From: JANWKQ01 sp964624635
GTDB lineage: Bacteria > Bacteroidota > Bacteroidia > CAIKAF01
Length of the DNA stretch: 9,466 nucleotides
Assembly: GCA_964624635.1 (NCBI GenBank)
Contig: CAZUXM010000088.1
Span: 1 to 9,466, forward strand
Reading direction: 5' to 3'
Below are positions 5,383 through 9,466 of this stretch, piece by piece. The notes beneath the pieces were generated by a model. The model ran no database searches. It saw nothing but the letters and a program-made list of their open reading frames with translations, and had not been told where the DNA came from. Made by a program: the position numbers and the translations under genes. Position 1 is the first letter of the stretch; every line of letters starts with the position of its first letter.

Positions 5383-7035
5383 CTATTCGATGTCATTGGA
5401 TAAGGCAAACCATCGAAGTGGATTGTTGACCTGGGGATAATAATATTCCTGATTGGGTTTTGTTTTCCATTCCAATAAGGCTTTTTCGGCTATATCATCA
5501 GCTAGTTTAAAATAGGCATTTTGCAGTTCTGTACGATTAATTTTGGAAGGTATTTCGTTGGGAACATTTAACCAATTTTCATCATTTAAAGAATGAAGGG
5601 CATTAGACCCTTCATGAAGGTTTTTCCATAGGGCAGTTCTATCATTAAAGTGATATTCTTTCAATAGTTTATATCCATTATTTGCAATCCATTGAACCGA
5701 TTTTATAATAAATTCCACTTCAGAATCAGGAATAAAGTAGTTGAGATTTAAACGAACCCAGCCTGGTTTTATTCCCACATTTCCGGTAGCCAATTCATCC
5801 ATATATTCATCCGACTTTTCGTTGCTTAAGTCAAGTAATTCATGTCCATACGGACCGGCACAACTGCAACCACCCCTTGATTGAACCCCAAAAAGATCAT
5901 TTAGTAATGCCACCACAAAATTATGGTGTAAAAAGTATTTTCCACATTTGATATGAAATGCAATAAATGCTAGTCGTTTACAATTGGTATTGCCAAGGAT
6001 GTATATATTAGGGTGAGTTTTTAATTCAGAGAAGGCATACTGAATAGCTTCATTTTCTTTTTCCTCAATTAGTTTTTCGCCAATTTCGCTTTTTAATCTA
6101 AAAGCAAGTCCTGCACGGATTGACTCAATTATTCCTGGAGTCCCTGCTTCTTCTCGAGTTTCGATGTCTTCAAAATACCTTTGTTTATTTCTGGTTACAA
6201 AATGTACAGTTCCTCCTCCTGGAACTAATGGTACATCATTGGTAAATAATGACCGTTTAGCAATTAATAATCCCGGACTACCCGGTCCACCAACAAATTT
6301 ATGGGTAGAAATAAATACAGCATCTTTATGACGATTATTTCCCGGATTCATGTCAATTTTCATGTATGGTGCACCTGCAGCATAGTCCCAAAATGCAAGA
6401 GCTCCGTGTTTATGCAGTAATTCGGTAATTTCATCAATTTGAGCAATGATTCCCGTTACATTGGATGCTGCTGAAAAGCTGCCAATAAGTGTTCCTTTAC
6501 CCTGATGAGATATTAGCTCCTTTTCTAACTCTTCTAAATTTACCTGACCATCTCTGTGCAAAGCAACGGGTACTACTTCGAAGTTACTTTCACGCCATGG
6601 TAATACGTTAGAATGATGTTCAAAAGGGCCATGAAAAATGATAATTTTTTCACCGGTTTCTTTTACTTTTTGCTGCAATAGTCTATACATTTTATCTACC
6701 GCCGCAGTAGAACCTGTGCCACAAAAAATAACAACATCTTCTTCGCTAGCATTTACACATGATTTTATTATGTTACGTGCTTCTTCACGTAAATGTGTTG
6801 TATGCAACCCGGTGAAGGATGATTCGGTGTGGGTATTCGCATAAAAGGGTAATACTTTATTTTGGATAAACTCTTCAATAAAACGTAGGGGCTGCCCCGA
6901 AGCAATATAGTCAGCATATGTAAGAACCCGCTTTCCGTAGGGACCATCAATAATTGATTGATAGCTATATTGAGAAGAAAAAACCTTTTCTAATAATTCT
7001 TCTTCCTTGGTCCTTTTATTGATAATCGTTTTCAT
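5383..7035 (-). CDS. Class V aminotransferase-fold PLP enzyme, cysteine desulfurase-like
   Basis: A 550-residue cytoplasmic protein starting at ATG 7033-7035. Class V fold marks are visible: GTGSTAAV (106-113, phosphate-binding loop), FEHHSN (138-143), FWDYAAGAPY with Asp217 expected to contact the pyridine nitrogen, and STHKFVGGPGSPG with Lys246 as the Schiff-base lysine. SRGGCSCAGPYGH (386-398) corresponds to the RxGxxCA loop of SufS-type cysteine desulfurases, with Cys392 in the nucleophile position and extra Cys390 beside it. SufS-like enzymes have about 400-410 residues; this one has about 100 extra at the C-terminus (450-550), with no obvious domain. It lacks specific kynureninase features I would expect. 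Desulfurase, selenocysteine lyase or another class V lyase are all possible. No suf genes adjoin it. It is followed by a separately promoted ALDH gene. Confidence 0.85.
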   Translation of the reverse strand: MKTIINKRTKEEELLEKVFSSQYSYQSIIDGPYGKRVLTYADYIASGQPLRFIEEFIQNKVLPFYANTHTESSFTGLHTTHLREEARNIIKSCVNASEEDVVIFCGTGSTAAVDKMYRLLQQKVKETGEKIIIFHGPFEHHSNVLPWRESNFEVVPVALHRDGQVNLEELEKELISHQGKGTLIGSFSAASNVTGIIAQIDEITELLHKHGALAFWDYAAGAPYMKIDMNPGNNRHKDAVFISTHKFVGGPGSPGLLIAKRSLFTNDVPLVPGGGTVHFVTRNKQRYFEDIETREEAGTPGIIESIRAGLAFRLKSEIGEKLIEEKENEAIQYAFSELKTHPNIYILGNTNCKRLAFIAFHIKCGKYFLHHNFVVALLNDLFGVQSRGGCSCAGPYGHELLDLSNEKSDEYMDELATGNVGIKPGWVRLNLNYFIPDSEVEFIIKSVQWIANNGYKLLKEYHFNDRTALWKNLHEGSNALHSLNDENWLNVPNEIPSKINRTELQNAYFKLADDIAEKALLEWKTKPNQEYYYPQVNNPLRWFALSNDIE

Positions 7036-7161
7036 AGCCGGTATTAATTACTTGGTCTTTCAATATTAAACAAAAACTCATAATATTTAAAGCTTCCTTT
7101 AGGGTTTGGGAAAGAACTCACAAGGAGAAGTCAGAATTGTACTATTTTGTTTTTATAGGCC

Positions 7162-7205
7162 GTTTAATGGTACCTTAGATATGTTTAAAAAAGGGTTTAA
7201 CCCTT
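7162..7205. promoter_or_regulatory. Candidate operator: GTTTAA repeats and a 15-nt palindrome in a divergent promoter region
   Basis: GTTTAA occurs three times in the same orientation, starting at 7162, 7183 and 7195, so the copies are 21 and 12 nt apart, near whole helical turns. The last copy overlaps a perfect palindrome AAGGGTT-T-AACCCTT (7191-7205). It lies in the 233-nt gap (7036-7268) between the class V enzyme and the histidine kinase, 63 nt before the kinase ATG. OmpR-family regulators often bind spaced direct repeats, so autoregulation by the adjacent regulator is possible. This is inference only. The rest of the gap holds only a weak -7-like TATTTTTA at 7246-7253. Confidence 0.35.
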
Positions 7206-7268
7206 AAATATTGTTACAAAACTTCCATCATGTAACCTTTACCTGTATTTTTACATCACTAATATATC

Positions 7269-8855
7269 ATGACACCTAGGCTACTCCGATTTATCATTCT
7301 CTCTATTACACTTGCTATGATTGGCTTGGTAGGGATTCAAGTATACTGGGTAACTGATGCTTATAAACAGAGGGAACAACAATTTATCGAATCAGTCTTC
7401 AAAGGAATGAATGATGTTTTGTACGATTACGAAAGGTATAGAGTACAAAAACAAATGGATCGTTTGTTTGATATGGATCAAATGCAGGACAAAATGGTTA
7501 CCTATATGGACTCCATTACCGAAAGTAAATCCACTATCAAAAAAAATAGTGAAGGAGACATTGAAAAAATTACCATCGAAAATCCACGAGGATTAACCAA
7601 TATATTTTTCTCCAGCGGTCAATATGGATTCCCTGACCCTTTCGGAATAAAAAGTTACGATGTACTTACGGATATGCCCAATGGAAGCGAAATTGGGATG
7701 AGCCAGGAAGACAGGAATAATTCAAAAACCGAATTTCTATCATTACACGGACAAAGTATCATGGAAACTATTTTATACGATTTCCTTGAGACTTATATGA
7801 GAGAAAACAACACTTTTATTGACAGTGCCGGATTAGATTCTATTATTTTTCAGAAATTATCTGACCAGGGGGTTACAGCCAAATACGATTTTGCTATATA
7901 CAACAATACAACTGATACTTTTGATTGTGTTAGATCAAAGCACCTTAAAAAAATAAAATCATCAGATTTTGTGATGCCAATGGCGATGGGTAAATACTAT
8001 GATGAGTATATGCTTGTTTTATATTTTCCATCACAAACCCGTTATCTTTTTAAGAATATGGTGTTTCAAATTACCTCCTTTTTAGTATTATTAATTATCA
8101 TTATTTTATTGTTCTACTATACTATTCACACTATTGTAAAACAGAAAAAGGTACAAGAGATTAAAAGTGACTTGGTAAACAATATTACGCATGAATTAAA
8201 AACACCTATTTCTACTATTTCATTGGCTTGTCAGGCAATGGAAGATCCCGATTTGGCCAATTCACCATTAAGGGACAAGTACATCAACATGATTAATGAG
8301 GAAAACAAACGATTAGCTCTGTTGGTTGAAAATGTATTACAAAGTGCCGTATTTGAAAAAGGAGATTTTAAACTGAAAATAAAAAATGTAGATCTGCATT
8401 TACGTATTGAAAAAGCAATGAGTAGTTTAAGTATGCAGGCTCAAACTCACGGGATTAAAATCAATAAAGTTCTTTCGGCTACTAAGTTTAATGTAGAAGG
8501 GGATGAAGTAATGCTTACGAACCTGGTGTTTAATTTGATTGATAATGCCATTAAATATTTTCGTCCCGGGGATCCGTTCATTAAGGTACATACTTACAAC
8601 AATGAGTGGAACCAGATTATTATTGAAATAGAAGATAATGGTATAGGTATATCAAAAGACCACCAACAAAAGGTATTTGATAAGCTTTTTAGAGTACCTA
8701 CAGGTAATGTGCATAATGTAAAAGGATATGGACTTGGATTGAGTTATGTGAAGTCTATTGTAGACCACCACCATGGGTCCATTTCAGTGGAAAGTAAATT
8801 AAATGAGGGTAGTAAATTTATTATAACTTTACCTTTAAATCAACCTAAAGAATAA
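7269..8855 (+). CDS. Membrane sensor histidine kinase, RprX-like
   Basis: A 528-residue protein with a first membrane helix (about residues 7-27), a long extracytoplasmic sensor region (about 30-260), a second helix (about 264-286), then HisKA and HATPase_c. The H-box is NNITHELKTP with phosphoacceptor His308. The ATP-binding part shows the N-box FNLIDNAIKY (Asn422/Asn426), the G1 box EDNGIGIS, the F-box VFDKLFRV and the G2 box GYGLGLSYV. All catalytic motifs are present, so it should autophosphorylate and pass phosphate to the regulator encoded 28 nt downstream. The sensor region is acidic and polar with no domain I recognise, so the signal is unknown. There is no HAMP-like segment of usual length between helix 2 and the H-box. 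The arrangement resembles Bacteroides RprX-RprY; the orthology is inferred mainly from the regulator. Confidence 0.93.
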   Translation: MTPRLLRFIILSITLAMIGLVGIQVYWVTDAYKQREQQFIESVFKGMNDVLYDYERYRVQKQMDRLFDMDQMQDKMVTYMDSITESKSTIKKNSEGDIEKITIENPRGLTNIFFSSGQYGFPDPFGIKSYDVLTDMPNGSEIGMSQEDRNNSKTEFLSLHGQSIMETILYDFLETYMRENNTFIDSAGLDSIIFQKLSDQGVTAKYDFAIYNNTTDTFDCVRSKHLKKIKSSDFVMPMAMGKYYDEYMLVLYFPSQTRYLFKNMVFQITSFLVLLIIIILLFYYTIHTIVKQKKVQEIKSDLVNNITHELKTPISTISLACQAMEDPDLANSPLRDKYINMINEENKRLALLVENVLQSAVFEKGDFKLKIKNVDLHLRIEKAMSSLSMQAQTHGIKINKVLSATKFNVEGDEVMLTNLVFNLIDNAIKYFRPGDPFIKVHTYNNEWNQIIIEIEDNGIGISKDHQQKVFDKLFRVPTGNVHNVKGYGLGLSYVKSIVDHHHGSISVESKLNEGSKFIITLPLNQPKE

Positions 8856-8883
8856 TTAATAACAGACATAAATTCAATTCAAT

Positions 8884-9466
8884 ATGGAAGAAGTACAACC
8901 AAAGGTTTTGCTGGTAGAAGATGAAGCAAACTTAGGCATTATTTTAAAAGACTATTTGATAGCCAAAGGGTATGATACCACATTAGCTACCGATGGTCAA
9001 CAAGGTTTTGATGCATTTACCAAACAAAAGTTCGATATATGTTTAATTGATATCATGCTTCCTGTAAAGGACGGGTATACATTGGCGAAAGAAATACGTC
9101 AAAGTGATCAATATGTGCCAATTATTTTCCTTACGGCAAAATCATTACCAGATGATAAAATAGAAGGATTTAAGGTAGGAGCTGATGATTATTTGACCAA
9201 GCCTTTTAATATGGAAGAGTTGATTATGCGTATTAAAGCGGTACTAAAAAGAACTTCAGTGGTGGCAGGTTCGGTAGATCAGGAAGGAAATTTTGTAATT
9301 GGTAAATATCAATTTGATTCTGTAAAACAGATTTTAAAGATTGAGAGTAATGAGAAAAAACTTACTTCAAAAGAATCTGATTTATTGCGTTTATTAGCAT
9401 TGAATCTGAATAAAACATTAGATAGAAATTTTGCTTTAAAATCTATCTGGCACGATGATTCATATT
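8884..9466 (+). CDS. rprY: OmpR-family response regulator, RprY-like (3' end cut by window)
   Basis: 194 residues are visible, from ATG 8884-8886. The receiver domain (about 6-122) has the acidic pair in LLVEDEAN, phosphoacceptor Asp56 in CLIDIMLPVKDG, Thr84 in IFLTAK and Lys106 in DDYLTKPF. A winged-helix Trans_reg_C domain begins near residue 138 (FVIGKYQFDS, then KKLTSKESDLLRLLALNLN) and is truncated by the window edge before its recognition helix, so DNA contacts cannot be read. IFLTAKSLPDDKIEGFKVGADDY closely resembles, from memory, the RprY group of Bacteroidota. It is cotranscribed with the kinase gene (28-nt gap, no promoter or terminator visible between them). Confidence 0.92.
   Translation, partial: MEEVQPKVLLVEDEANLGIILKDYLIAKGYDTTLATDGQQGFDAFTKQKFDICLIDIMLPVKDGYTLAKEIRQSDQYVPIIFLTAKSLPDDKIEGFKVGADDYLTKPFNMEELIMRIKAVLKRTSVVAGSVDQEGNFVIGKYQFDSVKQILKIESNEKKLTSKESDLLRLLALNLNKTLDRNFALKSIWHDDSY

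Noticed and set aside
6638..6950. Short frames on both strands (6638-6844 plus, 6768-6950 minus)
   Set aside because: They lie inside the class V enzyme gene in other frames; the enzyme's motifs are uninterrupted.
5383..7035. Kynureninase, paired with the AMSDH-like ALDH
   Set aside because: The RGGCSCAGP loop and overall motif pattern match cysteine desulfurase-like class V enzymes better, and the ALDH has its own promoter.
7061..7068. TAATATTG on the minus strand as -7 box for the class V gene
   Set aside because: One mismatch to TAnnTTTG in AT-rich DNA and no -33 TTG; position is plausible but evidence too weak to list.
7246..7253. TATTTTTA as -7 box for the histidine kinase gene
   Set aside because: Spacing to the ATG is right, but the final G is missing and no -33 element is present; mentioned only as weak.
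7411..7596. 61-residue plus-strand frame inside the kinase gene
   Set aside because: Out-of-frame shadow of the sensor region; Lys/Trp-rich product with no features.

Overview
The window looks like a chromosomal segment from a low-GC member of the Bacteroidota, probably near the Chitinophagales/Sphingobacteriales. Three things suggest this: perfect or near-perfect TAnnTTTG promoter boxes (the Bacteroidota sigma factor signature) just before several genes, the absence of strong Shine-Dalgarno sequences, and a typical gene set (OMP_b-brl-like outer-membrane barrel, small lipoprotein, RprX/RprY-type two-component pair). The placement below phylum is inference.

Layout. Positions 1-879 (minus strand) hold tatA followed 8 nt later by the 5' part of gatA, which runs off the left edge. 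Positions 880-1032 are a divergent promoter region. Positions 1033-1173 (plus) encode a 46-residue lipoprotein. Positions 1174-1345 hold an inverted repeat, a TAnnTTTG box and a GC-rich hairpin leader with a 21-codon reading frame that overlaps the next start as ATGA. Positions 1346-2116 (plus) encode an outer-membrane beta-barrel protein. It converges, with only 6 nt between stops, on a minus-strand block read in the order class V aminotransferase-fold enzyme (7035-5383), aminomuconate/hydroxymuconate semialdehyde dehydrogenase-like ALDH (5316-3874) and exported gamma-glutamyltransferase (3805-2123). Positions 7036-7268 are a second divergent region with repeated GTTTAA motifs and a palindrome. 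Positions 7269-9466 (plus) encode a membrane histidine kinase and its response regulator, the latter cut by the right edge.

How they fit together. tatA-gatA and kinase-regulator look like two-gene transcription units. The ALDH has its own strong promoter (-33 TTTG, 19-nt spacer, TACCTTTG) in the 37-nt gap behind the aminotransferase-fold gene. That promoter overlaps the longest possible ALDH reading frame and argues for a TTG start at 5316. GGT has no visible promoter and probably shares the ALDH transcript. The gap between them is filled by a palindromic element whose arm contains the likely GGT start codon. No metabolic link between the three minus-strand enzymes is evident.

Most of the window is ordinary housekeeping and accessory metabolism. 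I found no CRISPR array, phage, transposase, tRNA or rRNA. The items most worth a second look are the palindromic element at the ALDH/GGT junction, the ALDH start and promoter, and the structured leader before the beta-barrel gene.
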